Shown here: positions 24,422-31,634 of the stretch, one piece after another
How the letters are laid out: the number at the start of each line of letters is the position of its first letter
Numbering within the stretch: the first letter of the stretch is position 1
Source of the DNA: a bacterium
GTDB lineage: Bacteria > CAIWAD01
Assembly (NCBI GenBank): GCA_030685015.1
Contig: JAUXWS010000088.1
Location: 1-32,926, forward strand
Length of the DNA stretch: 32,926 nucleotides
Reading direction: 5' to 3'
Notes under the pieces: model-generated
Database searches by the model: none
What the model was told of the DNA's origin: nothing
What the model saw: only the letters and a program-made list of their open reading frames with translations
Position numbers and translations under genes: made by a program

Positions 24422-27112
24422 TCATTGCTGGGCGCCCAGGGCCACGCGCACTCCGGTCGACAGATCGGCCAGGGAGAAGGGCTTCTGGATGAAGTGCAGG
24501 TCCGGGTCCAGCACGCCATGGTGGGCGATGACGTCGGCCGTGTAGCCCGACATGAAGAGGCACTGGAGCCCCGGGCGTCCCTCCTGCAGGCGCCGGGCCA
24601 GGTCGCGGCCATTCATCTCGGGCATGATCACATCGGTGAGGAGCAAGTCGATGCCGTCCTCGCGCTGCCTGGCCACCTCAATGGCCTCCAGGGGGGAGCT
24701 GGCAGCCAGCACGGTGTAGCCCAGGTGCTCCAGCATGAGGGCCACCATGTCCAGGATGGCGGCCTCGTCCTCCACCAGCAGGATGCTCTCGCGGCCCCGG
24801 GCGGGGGCAGGGGCGGCGGCGTCCTGCTCGCCGGTCAGCTCCGACCCTGCATGGCGGGGCAGGTGGATGGTGAAGCGCGTGCCTTGTCCCAGCGAGCTTG
24901 CCACGTCGATGAAGCCGTGGTTCTGGCGGACGGCGCCATAGACGGTGGCAAGACCCAGGCCCGTGCCCTTGCCCAGCTCCCGGGTGGTGAAGAAGGGCTC
25001 GAAGATGTGGGACAGGGTCTCCCGGTCCATGCCGCACCCGGTGTCCTTCACCACCAGCCGCACATAGTTGCCGGGCAGGCTGTCGGCCATGCTGGCGCAG
25101 GCTTCCGCCTCCAGGGTGGCGTTGTCCGTCGCCACCGTCACCTGGCCGGTTCCCTGGATGGCGTCCCGGGCGTTGACGCAGAGGTTGACCAGGATCTGGT
25201 CCACCTGGGAAGGATCCATCCGCACGGGCCACAAGGCTGGACCCGGCCGCCAGTCCAGCGTGAGGTGCTCGCCCAGGAGGCGCCGCAGCATGTCCAGCAT
25301 GCCGGCCACCACCTCGTTCAGGTCCAGCACCTGGGGCATGACCGTCTGCCGGCGGGCGAAGGCCAGGAGCTGGCGCGTCAAATTGGTCGAGCGCGTGGCG
25401 GCCTTCTGGATCTCCAGCAGATCGCCGTGGAGTGGCTGGCCGGCTTCCAGGCCGGCCAGGGCCAGCTCGCAGTGGCCCAGGATGACACAGAGCATGTTGT
25501 TGAAATCGTGGGCCACCCCACCCGCCAGGCGGCCAACCGATTCCAGCCGCTGGGATTGAACCAGCTGGCGGCGCAGCCGCTCCCGCTCCACCTCGGCCCG
25601 CGCCCGCTCGCTCACATCGATCAGGCAGACGAGCAGACCGTCGCCGTCCTGGGTGGCCGCCACTTCCATGGGGCGCGTCTGTCCATCCTTGCAGGCAACC
25701 TGGTAGAGCTGGGGGTGCAGGGCCGAACCATCCTGCAGGGACGCGGTCCAGGACCGCATCACCTCCCGGCGGTAATCCGGGTCGGGATAGGCGCGGCGGA
25801 ACCATTCCTCCACTGTGGGCAGGTCCTCCAGGGAATAACCGGTCACGTTGGTGAAGCGGCGGTTGAGGCCCAGGATGCGGCCGGATCCCGCCGAATGCGA
25901 CATGGGGATGGGCGCCAGATCGAAGAGGCGTCGGAAGCGCTCCGATGCCTGGGCGGCCAGCCGGCGCAGGGAGCGCTGCCGGCGCAGGAGGAGGATCAGC
26001 CAGACGATGAGCAGGCCTTCCACCAGGATGAAGGCGAGGGCCGGCAGGATGATGTGCCGGTTGGCGCGCCAAGTGCCGACGGGCCGGTGGAGCAGGCGGC
26101 TGCCCGCCGGCAGGCGGTCCGGGGCGATGCCGTGCTGGATCAGGCGGCGCCAGTCGAAGACCGCTTCGGAGGATTCAACCACCTCCCCGAGACGGGCGGG
26201 GGACTCGCCCTTGAGCACACGCGTGGCCAGACCAGCCAGCTGGCGACCCAGGGCGTGGCCTCTGCTCATCATCCCGCCGGTGGCGCCCCAGGCCAGATGC
26301 TGTTCGCGATGGCTGAAAATGGGCACGGGCGCGATGGCCGCCAGTTCCCGCAGCACTTCCGGCAGATCCACGGCCCCCGAGGGCGCGGCCGCGTAATCCA
26401 GGAAGAAAACGGCATCTTCGGCCGGCAGGACCGCCACGCGATCCAGCAGGTCGCGGACCTCCAGCGCGCCCGCCTCATCGAAGAAGTGGAGGCTGGCGCC
26501 GCTCAGGCCAGGGGCCAAGGTCTGGAGGCGGGCCTGGTTGATCCGGCCGGTGGTGGTGGCGTCCGTCACCACCCAGATGCGGCAGCCCGGCCGCAGCCGG
26601 GCGATCAATTCCACAGTGGCGCCCAGATCCTCGCTGATCCGGATGCCGGTCGTGATCGAGTCGGAGGGGGCCGGCCTTTCCACGCTGGAGTGGAGGAGAG
26701 GGATGCCGGGAAAGAGACGCGGCCGGGCCCGCCACAGCAGGTCGTGGGCGTCCTGGTCGGAGGCGAGCAGCAGGTCGAAGCGGGTGCCCGCGAACTTGGC
26801 CGCCCACACCGCCAGGATGCGCTCGCCCAGCTCTCCCGCCAGGGCGGCGGAATGGCGCTTGCCGTCCAGGTATTCCACTTGCAGTTCCAGGCCGGCGCCG
26901 AAGGATTCGAACAGGGCCTCGCGCAGACCGGTCTGGATCTCATCGGACCAGCCGTAGCCCGGGTGGTAGGAATTGACCAGGAGGACGCGGTAGGTGGGCT
27001 GGGCCCCACCAGGCCTCGGCGCCAGGCAGGTCAGCGCCAGGCAGAGGAGGAGCAGGCCGCCGGCGCTCAGGCGACGGGCGCATGGGTGACTCCGTGGCCG
27101 CACTCCCATCAT
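24422..27112 (-). CDS. Hybrid sensor histidine kinase with ABC-substrate-binding-like sensor, PAS and receiver
   Basis: This 896-residue membrane kinase begins with a signal or anchor segment (about 15-37). A periplasmic domain of the ABC substrate-binding-like (ABC_sub_bind) kind follows (RVLLVNSYHPGYGWSDEIQT; about 40-345), then a membrane helix (about 355-376) and a PAS domain (about 390-510). The HisKA domain carries the phospho-acceptor His at 535 (GGVAHDFNNML). The ATPase domain has DTGCGMD and GKGTGLGLATVYG. A C-terminal receiver has Asp 827 (TDVIMPEMNG) and the Lys of QKPFS. It should sense a periplasmic ligand and pass phosphate to its own receiver. No DNA-binding partner is adjacent. 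GGAGGAGG precedes the ATG on the minus strand. Confidence 0.92.
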   Translation of the reverse strand: MMGVRPRSHPCARRLSAGGLLLLCLALTCLAPRPGGAQPTYRVLLVNSYHPGYGWSDEIQTGLREALFESFGAGLELQVEYLDGKRHSAALAGELGERILAVWAAKFAGTRFDLLLASDQDAHDLLWRARPRLFPGIPLLHSSVERPAPSDSITTGIRISEDLGATVELIARLRPGCRIWVVTDATTTGRINQARLQTLAPGLSGASLHFFDEAGALEVRDLLDRVAVLPAEDAVFFLDYAAAPSGAVDLPEVLRELAAIAPVPIFSHREQHLAWGATGGMMSRGHALGRQLAGLATRVLKGESPARLGEVVESSEAVFDWRRLIQHGIAPDRLPAGSRLLHRPVGTWRANRHIILPALAFILVEGLLIVWLILLLRRQRSLRRLAAQASERFRRLFDLAPIPMSHSAGSGRILGLNRRFTNVTGYSLEDLPTVEEWFRRAYPDPDYRREVMRSWTASLQDGSALHPQLYQVACKDGQTRPMEVAATQDGDGLLVCLIDVSERARAEVERERLRRQLVQSQRLESVGRLAGGVAHDFNNMLCVILGHCELALAGLEAGQPLHGDLLEIQKAATRSTNLTRQLLAFARRQTVMPQVLDLNEVVAGMLDMLRRLLGEHLTLDWRPGPALWPVRMDPSQVDQILVNLCVNARDAIQGTGQVTVATDNATLEAEACASMADSLPGNYVRLVVKDTGCGMDRETLSHIFEPFFTTRELGKGTGLGLATVYGAVRQNHGFIDVASSLGQGTRFTIHLPRHAGSELTGEQDAAAPAPARGRESILLVEDEAAILDMVALMLEHLGYTVLAASSPLEAIEVARQREDGIDLLLTDVIMPEMNGRDLARRLQEGRPGLQCLFMSGYTADVIAHHGVLDPDLHFIQKPFSLADLSTGVRVALGAQQ

Positions 27113-27774
27113 CCGCCCTCCTCCAGATTGACCCCTGCCGGGATGGACATGCTCCCGGCGGCTGGGCTGGGTTCAGTTCCAGTACCGATGCGAAGACGTC
27201 TGCTGTTGGAAGGACTGCCAGTGACGGACCCATAGTAGCGAACGGAATCTGTCGGTGCCGACCGGGGCAGGTCCATCGACCGACAGGTGCAGGGCGAAGG
27301 GATGGACCCGGCGCGCGGGATGGGGGCCGACCGGCCCCGCCCACCCTGACATCCACGCAATAACTGGAGGAAGGCTCTGGGTCAGGTCACATGGGCATGG
27401 ACAACGACTGGGGGCATGGCTGGACTTCGCATCGCGATGGCGCGGAGCACACGGTCCATCGGCGCTTGGCCCCATTCCAGGTGGATGTGCCGCCTGAGTC
27501 CACGCTCTGGACCGCATGGCCGCCGGTGCCCAACGGTGTCGGACGCCCTGTGAGTGAGGCCCGATGTCCGGTCAAGGATCCCACTGCCCGCATCGGAGCC
27601 ACTTTGCCCATGGCGGCACAGCAGGAGACCCGTTGTAGCAAGTGATCATCCTGCTCAAACCACGGGCCGTCGCCCTGGCCACGTGTTTGCCGCCAGACCA
27701 TGGCTGGCGATTCCGATTGGTGGAAAGGGACAGAGCGGAAGTGACAGAACAGAAGGAGCGCCGACAATGGAGAA
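27113..27774. other. Noncoding stretch between the kinase gene and the tRNA-Arg remnant
   Basis: No convincing gene is seen here. Frames open on both strands have no recognisable domains and look like GC-rich chance. The part next to 27112 must hold the kinase promoter on the minus strand, but I find no good sigma-70 match. It contains the second GGGTCAGGTCAC copy at 27379-27390. The right end is the old downstream flank of the tRNA-Arg gene. Confidence 0.5.
27379..27390 (+). repeat. GGGTCAGGTCAC repeat, right copy
   Basis: Exact direct copy of the 12 bases at 24310-24321, on the other side of the sensor kinase gene. The preceding bases (TCTGGG) are also shared apart from three extra G in the left copy. 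Confidence 0.6.
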
Positions 27775-27798
27775 GGGGTTCCGGTCTCCCGGAACCCC
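27775..27798 (-). terminator. Intrinsic terminator of the former tRNA-Arg gene
   Basis: A perfect 10-bp stem (27775-27784 with 27789-27798) and a 4-base loop lie 12 bases after the tRNA-Arg 3' end on the minus strand, followed by TTCTCC. The position directly behind the tRNA 3' part suggests it is the original chromosomal terminator, marking the side that belongs to the host chromosome. Confidence 0.7.
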
Positions 27799-27810
27799 AT
27801 GATCCTCAAG

Positions 27811-27852
27811 TGCACCCAGGAGGAGTCGAACCCCCAACCTTCTGATCCGTAG
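27811..27852 (-). other. 3' part of tRNA-Arg(ACG): integration-site remnant (att)
   Basis: On the minus strand, CTACGGA is an anticodon loop with anticodon ACG. TCAGA and AGG/TT follow, then the T-arm GGGGG-TTCGACT-CCTCC region and the acceptor 3' strand TGGGTGC with discriminator A. CCA is not encoded, as in the tRNA-Gly gene here. The 5' half is missing: upstream bases cannot form the anticodon stem, D-arm or acceptor. A tRNA 3' half beside an integrase is the hallmark of tRNA-targeted integration. The intact tRNA should be at the other end of the element, to the right of the window. Confidence 0.85.
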
Positions 27853-28058
27853 TTTATGTTACCCGAAAACCGGCTGTTTTCATAGCACGGCATGGAATGG
27901 CATGGCGTGGCAGAAAAGCATGAATATCAAAGAGATACGATACGGATTGAGTCCCGAGCCACTTTACATATCGCCTCGCGTTGGCAACATTTGGCGGGGG
28001 TTCACGGCGACCGGACGGCGACCGAAATGGCCCCCCTAACCTTCTGATGAGGCGTTAA
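27853..28058. promoter_or_regulatory. Integrase leader with possible arm-type sites
   Basis: This 206-base AT-richer stretch lies between the att remnant and the integrase. It has closely spaced copies of GGCATGG (near 27889-27912) and two copies of GGCGACCG (near 28008-28022). At 28038-28048 is AACCTTCTGAT preceded by a C-run, a partial repeat of the tRNA-derived att sequence at 27836-27846. These are candidates for recombinase or excisionase binding sites; none is proven. Confidence 0.4.
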
Positions 28059-29228
28059 ATGGCTAGGATTCGATTCACGCAGAAGCTGCTGGACGAGCTG
28101 ACGACCACCAAATCCAGGGACTGGTTCTACGATGAGCAGGTCCCTCTCCTGGCCCTGATGGTGACGGCCAAAGGGGCCAAATCCTTCTATGCTATCAAGA
28201 CCAAGGATGGGGTGAAGCGGCATGTGCGCATCGGCCCATACCCTGAGGTTCCGATTCCAATGGCCAGAAGAATGGCCTCTGATCTCATCCTCAAGATGAT
28301 CACTGGCGAGCCAGTTGGAGAGGAATTGAAGCAGCGTGAGCGGGCGGCAGCATTCTCGTTAGAGGACGCCTACAACGAGTACTGTGCCTATCTGCAACGA
28401 CACCGCAAGCCCGGCACCATCTACCAGTACCGGATGCAGTGGGAGCGCTTCTTGAAGGACTGGTCTGGACATCGAGCACTTCGCTCCATTCGACGGCGAG
28501 AAGTCGTCGACCTCCACCAACAGATTGGTGACTACCATGGCCACCATCAGGCCAACCGAGTGATTGCCCTGCTGCGCGCCGTCTTCAACCGTGCCATTCG
28601 CGAGCACGAGATGGACATTGCCAACCCTGCCATGGCGATCACCTTCTACCGTGAGAACAAGCGGTCCCGCCGACTCACACCCGAGGAGCTTCCTGCCTTC
28701 TTCAAGTCAGTGGATGAGGAGCCCAACCGGGACGTCCGTGACTTCGTCCTGCTGTCCCTGTTCACGGGTGCCAGGAAGTCCAACATGCTGGGCATGCGGT
28801 GGAAGGACATTTCAATGGATCTTGGGCTGTGGCAGATTCCTTCCAGCGAATCCAAGAACAGCAAGGAGCTGGATGTCATCCTCTCATCTGTGGCGATGAA
28901 GATCCTGCGCGAACGGATGGAGTTAGCCACAGGCGAGTTTGTCTTTCCCGGACGCAACGGGCGCAGCAACGAGCACATGCGAGAGCCTAAGTTTGGGTGG
29001 CTGCGGATCTGCAAACGCGCTGGATTGAAAGATCTGCATCTGCACGATTTGCGCCGCAGCCTGGCCTCCTTCCAGATCGATACAGGTACCCCACTGGAGG
29101 TGATCCAAAAGACGCTGGGGCATGAGTCCAAGGTGACGACGGAGATCTACGCGCGCCTGGCTCTGGAGCCGGTGCGGGCCAGCGTGGAGCGGGCGACGGA
29201 GGAGATGCTGCGGCGGGCGAGGGGTTAG
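28059..29228 (+). CDS. Tyrosine recombinase (phage-type integrase)
   Basis: This 389-residue integrase should catalyse insertion and excision of the element at tRNA-Arg. An N-terminal arm-binding-like domain (about 1-90, with KGAKSFYAIKTKDGVKRHVR) resembles those of P4-type integrases. A SAM-like core-binding domain spans about 95-200. The catalytic domain has Arg 239 (TGARKSN), the His-x-x-Arg pair H329/R332 (HDLRRSLASF), His 355 (LGHES) and the nucleophile Tyr 364 (TEIYARL). All catalytic residues are present, so it is probably functional. Codon use is less GC-biased than the flagellar genes, in line with transfer. Confidence 0.95.
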   Translation: MARIRFTQKLLDELTTTKSRDWFYDEQVPLLALMVTAKGAKSFYAIKTKDGVKRHVRIGPYPEVPIPMARRMASDLILKMITGEPVGEELKQRERAAAFSLEDAYNEYCAYLQRHRKPGTIYQYRMQWERFLKDWSGHRALRSIRRREVVDLHQQIGDYHGHHQANRVIALLRAVFNRAIREHEMDIANPAMAITFYRENKRSRRLTPEELPAFFKSVDEEPNRDVRDFVLLSLFTGARKSNMLGMRWKDISMDLGLWQIPSSESKNSKELDVILSSVAMKILRERMELATGEFVFPGRNGRSNEHMREPKFGWLRICKRAGLKDLHLHDLRRSLASFQIDTGTPLEVIQKTLGHESKVTTEIYARLALEPVRASVERATEEMLRRARG

Positions 29229-29483
29229 TCTACACGCGTTTAATAATCCAAGATTCTTGTCATGATCCGATCTCTGCTTTGAGATTAGCTGTCGGATTAC
29301 TAACAATCGCTGTTCGCCCTTCACAGCTTGGTACAGTTAACAACGTTGATTTTCGGCAGGCCGTAATGGTGAACACGCCGATCACCACCGTGGCATACCG
29401 CGAGCAGCGTGCCGATCTGAGGGAACGCAGACATTGCCTCATCACAGAGGCACAGCCCACCTTGCCACAGCCCGGGGGACAGC
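29229..29483. other. Spacer between integrase and target gene
   Basis: These 255 bases begin AT-rich and contain a small nested inverted repeat near 29264-29297 (ATCCGATCTC...GAGAT...TCGGAT). No T-run follows, so it is a poor terminator. A promoter for the next gene is expected here, but I cannot pick a convincing one. Confidence 0.4.
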
Positions 29484-30712
29484 ATGAAGCACGCACTTTA
29501 CCTTCTTGCCCTGAGCGCGATCGCCAGTCAGCCGACCCTGGCCGCGCCACCGCTGCCGGTCACCGATCTACAGATCCAGTTGGTGGACTCGGTCCACATC
29601 CAGTTGAACTGGTCGCCGGTGAGCCAGGACACCCTGGGCAATCCCCTCGACTGCGTCTACTACGATGTACACCAGAGCCAGACGCCGAACTTCCTCCCCT
29701 CGGAAGCCACCTGGATCGACAGCACCTCCACCACCACACTGACCGATTCATTGGCTGGCGAGCTGGGCTTCTACAGGGTCCAGGTCCAGTCCTGTGTGGA
29801 ATCCTTTCCCCACGACATTGTGCGCATCCCCGCCGGCCAGTTCATGATGGGCCAGGCGGGCGTGGCCACGCCCGAGCACGAGGTCACCTTGACCAACGAC
29901 TTCCTGCTGGGCCGCACAGAAGTGACCAATGCCCAGTACCTGGAGGCCTTGAACTGGGCCAAAGCGCAGGGTCTGGTCTCCGTGGGGGGGGATTATGTGC
30001 AGCAGTACAATGTGAACCTGCTGCGCATCAATCAGAGCGGCTTTGATCGCTATGAGATCCGCTACAACGCTGGCACGCAGCAGTTCTATCTGCATGCCGG
30101 AACCTATGATGCTGGAAGCTGGGGTCCGGGTGAGGCCTACCCCGGCGGCAATTACGACCCAGCGAACCACCCCGTGAAGTCCGTGTCCTGGTACGGCGCG
30201 GCCTGCTACTGCGACTGGCGCAGCCAGATGGAGAACCTGCCCCGCTATTACGAAGGCCAATGGGGCCAAATTCCCAACCCCCGCAATCCCTACACTGCCA
30301 CGGGCTACCGCCTGCCCACCGAGGCGGAATGGGAATTCGCCGCCCAACACGACGACGAACGCACCTATCCCTGGGGACCCACATCGCCCACCTGCACGCT
30401 GGCCAACTTCTACAACAGCAGTTACTACTGCGTGGGTTGGACCAGCCCGGTGGGGGCGCATCCGGCGGGTGCGTCCAGCTTGGGCTTGCAGGACATGGCG
30501 GGGAATGTGTGGGAGTGGTGCAACGACTGGTACACGAGCTACAGCGCGGGGGCGGTGTCGGATCCGCCGGGTCCAGCCAGCGGCTCCAGCCGTGTCGTGC
30601 GGGGCGGCAGTTGGGTCCACGGCGCGGCCGGCCTGCCATGCGCCCTTCGCCTCTTCAACGCCCCGGCACGCGCTACCTCCACGGCTTCCGTCTCTGCAGG
30701 ACCCTCCCTTAA
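29484..30712 (+). CDS. Exported FGE-sulfatase-domain protein, probable DGR target, frameshifted near the 3' end
   Basis: A signal peptide (about 1-21) is followed by a fibronectin-III-like domain (22-110) and a formylglycine-generating-enzyme/C-type-lectin-fold domain from about 112. Motifs are IPAGQFMMG, GRTEVTNAQYLEAL, HPVKSVSWYGAACYCDW, YRLPTEAEWEFAA, GLQDMAGNVWEWCNDWY and VVRGGSW. The catalytic Cys pair of true FGE is absent, so it is more likely a binding protein. After residue 393 or so (near 30662) the frame breaks. The expected family ending GTRYLHGFRLCRTLP and stop at 30710-30712 lie in another frame, as if one C were lost from a C-run. Unshifted, translation runs to 30821. The C-terminus matches DGR variable regions. 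Confidence 0.85.
30598..30712 (+). other. Candidate DGR variable region (VR)
   Basis: This segment codes the C-terminal end of the lectin-fold domain, from VVRGGSW to GFRLCRTLP. Between the fixed ends, the positions that are usually Asn in this family are GTC, CAC, GGC, GCC, GGC, CTT, CTC, TTC, AAC, GCC, GGC, TAC, CTC and CAC. Thirteen of fourteen end in C, with varied first and second bases, which is what adenine mutagenesis of AAC codons gives. High genomic GC at third positions also favours C, so this is supportive, not proof. The template repeat needed to confirm it is not in the window. Confidence 0.65.
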
Positions 30713-30722
30713 CCCTATGAAC

Positions 30723-30738
30723 TTTTACCCTTTTACCC
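30723..30738 (+). repeat. Tandem TTTTACCC pair after the VR
   Basis: Two adjacent copies of the 8-mer TTTTACCC (30723-30730, 30731-30738) lie between the candidate variable region and the inverted repeat. It is a small low-GC tract in GC-rich DNA; function unknown. Confidence 0.6.
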
Positions 30739-30746
30739 TTTGGAGA

Positions 30747-30805
30747 GCATGTTTCCGTCCCGCCCGCCCCGAGCGAAGCGGGGGCGAGGTGGGATGGAAA
30801 CATGC
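30747..30805 (+). repeat. 59-bp inverted repeat (cruciform/hairpin) after the VR
   Basis: The arms GCATGTTTCC and GGAAACATGC are perfect. Pairing continues through TCCC, CC and GCCCC with two G-T pairs, one mismatch and one bulge. The apex reads GCGAAGC, a sequence known to form a very stable DNA mini-hairpin. It lies 35 bases after the restored stop of the target gene. DGR target sites commonly have a hairpin/cruciform just after the variable region that aids retrohoming. It could alternatively be a terminator, though no T-run follows. Confidence 0.85.
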
Positions 30806-30820
30806 CGGTGGCATAGCCTG

Positions 30821-31156
30821 ATGCCGGTGAGGATTTTCACCCTTTCGTTTGATGCAGAACGCGAGTTGTTCCAGGAGGAGGATTTGAACCGTTTCTGCGC
30901 CACGCGCAGCGTGACGCAGAAACGGGCCGAGTTTTTCGCCTGGAAAGGCAAGGCCTGGTGGACGGTGTGGGTGGAGTACGACGAGGCCGTACAGGGCGAG
31001 GCGCTGCCGGAAGGGCTGGACGCCGAGCAGACGGCCACCTACCAGCGCCTGCGCGAATGGCGCTTCGGCGTGGCGGAGAAACAGGGCTTGCCCGCCTGCG
31101 TGGTGGCCGCCAACCGCAAGCAAGCCGAGCAAGCGCTGCGATATGCTAGTGGTTGA
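30821..31156 (+). CDS. DGR accessory protein of the HRDC type, C-terminally truncated
   Basis: This 111-residue protein begins MPVRIFTLSFDAE. It has an N-terminal region typical of DGR HRDC accessory proteins (LNRFCATRSVTQKRAEFFAW; AWWTVWVEYDEA), then the first half of an HRDC domain (YQRLREWRFGVAEKQGLPAC, VVAANRKQAEQAL). It stops at RYASG, where the domain should continue with about 35-40 more residues including a Gly-x-Gly turn. HRDC proteins replace Avd as the accessory in one class of DGR. An in-frame ATG at 30740 would read through the inverted repeat and is unlikely. A GTG at 30827 is an alternative start. The abrupt end suggests a deletion or insertion at about 31140-31160. Confidence 0.75.
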   Translation: MPVRIFTLSFDAERELFQEEDLNRFCATRSVTQKRAEFFAWKGKAWWTVWVEYDEAVQGEALPEGLDAEQTATYQRLREWRFGVAEKQGLPACVVAANRKQAEQALRYASG

Positions 31157-31158
31157 TG

Positions 31159-31479
31159 CTAAGGAACCTTTGTCCTCGCACACCATTCAGGCAGCGCTGA
31201 CGGACAGATTCTGAGCATCTGGCGAAGTGCTTGATCCCACAGAAAATCGACGTCGTGGAATTCGCGCATCCGCTGCTGGAGCGGTCCAAAGTCCATACCG
31301 AGCGCGGTTTGCCGAAGACCTGCCTCGGATCCCCAAGCCCTGCAACGGGGCGCCCGACCCTTGTACCAGACCCGCTTATCTTGGCTCCCGTCGTCACACC
31401 TCGACCTGCTTTCGTGGAGCCCATCATGTCTTGCCTGAATAGATTCCAACCCCGTGCTGGCAATCGGCGCGTTCCTCAT
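31159..31479 (-). CDS. Tentative small ORF, unknown
   Basis: This 106-residue minus-strand frame begins MRNAPIASTGLESIQ. The start overlaps the stop of the small ORF at 31476-31634 by 4 bases (ATGA) and is preceded by GGAGAGGG. The tail LQQRMREFHDVDFLWDQAL looks helical. I recognise no family. It ends 2 bases from the truncated HRDC gene, which is convergent. The frame is open further upstream, so the start is uncertain. Confidence 0.3.
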   Translation of the reverse strand: MRNAPIASTGLESIQARHDGLHESRSRCDDGSQDKRVWYKGRAPRCRAWGSEAGLRQTALGMDFGPLQQRMREFHDVDFLWDQALRQMLRICPSALPEWCARTKVP

Positions 31480-31634
31480 ATCACCCTCTCCCGTTCGATT
31501 CTGCTCGCCACCAGATAACCCGGGTCGACAGTCCCCGCCTGGTTGATCGCCAGGCGTAGCAAGCGGACAGGTCCGTCCCGGGGCACTTCCATGCCCAGGC
31601 CACTCGCGTGAAAAGCACGGGCCGGGTGATCCAT
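31476..31634 (-). CDS. Tentative small ORF, weakly FlgM-like C-terminus
   Basis: A 52-residue minus-strand frame starts at ATG 31634 with GGGAGA about 9 bases upstream and ends with an ATGA overlap to the next small ORF. Its second half, VRLLRLAINQAGTVDPGYLV followed by ASRI, faintly recalls the C-terminal helix of the anti-sigma-28 factor FlgM. The match is too short and loose to assign. Third-position GC counted by hand is about 71 percent, lower than the flagellar genes. Confidence 0.27.
   Translation of the reverse strand: MDHPARAFHASGLGMEVPRDGPVRLLRLAINQAGTVDPGYLVASRIERERVI

Noticed and set aside
27387-27893. Minus-strand 168-codon frame and plus-strand 84-codon frame between the kinase and the integrase
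   Set aside because: No family resemblance, unusual composition, and the minus frame runs through the tRNA-Arg remnant and its terminator.
27811-28058. tRNA-Arg split by a group I intron instead of an integration remnant
   Set aside because: No 5' tRNA half occurs at higher coordinates on the minus strand, and an integrase follows directly. Integration explains it better.
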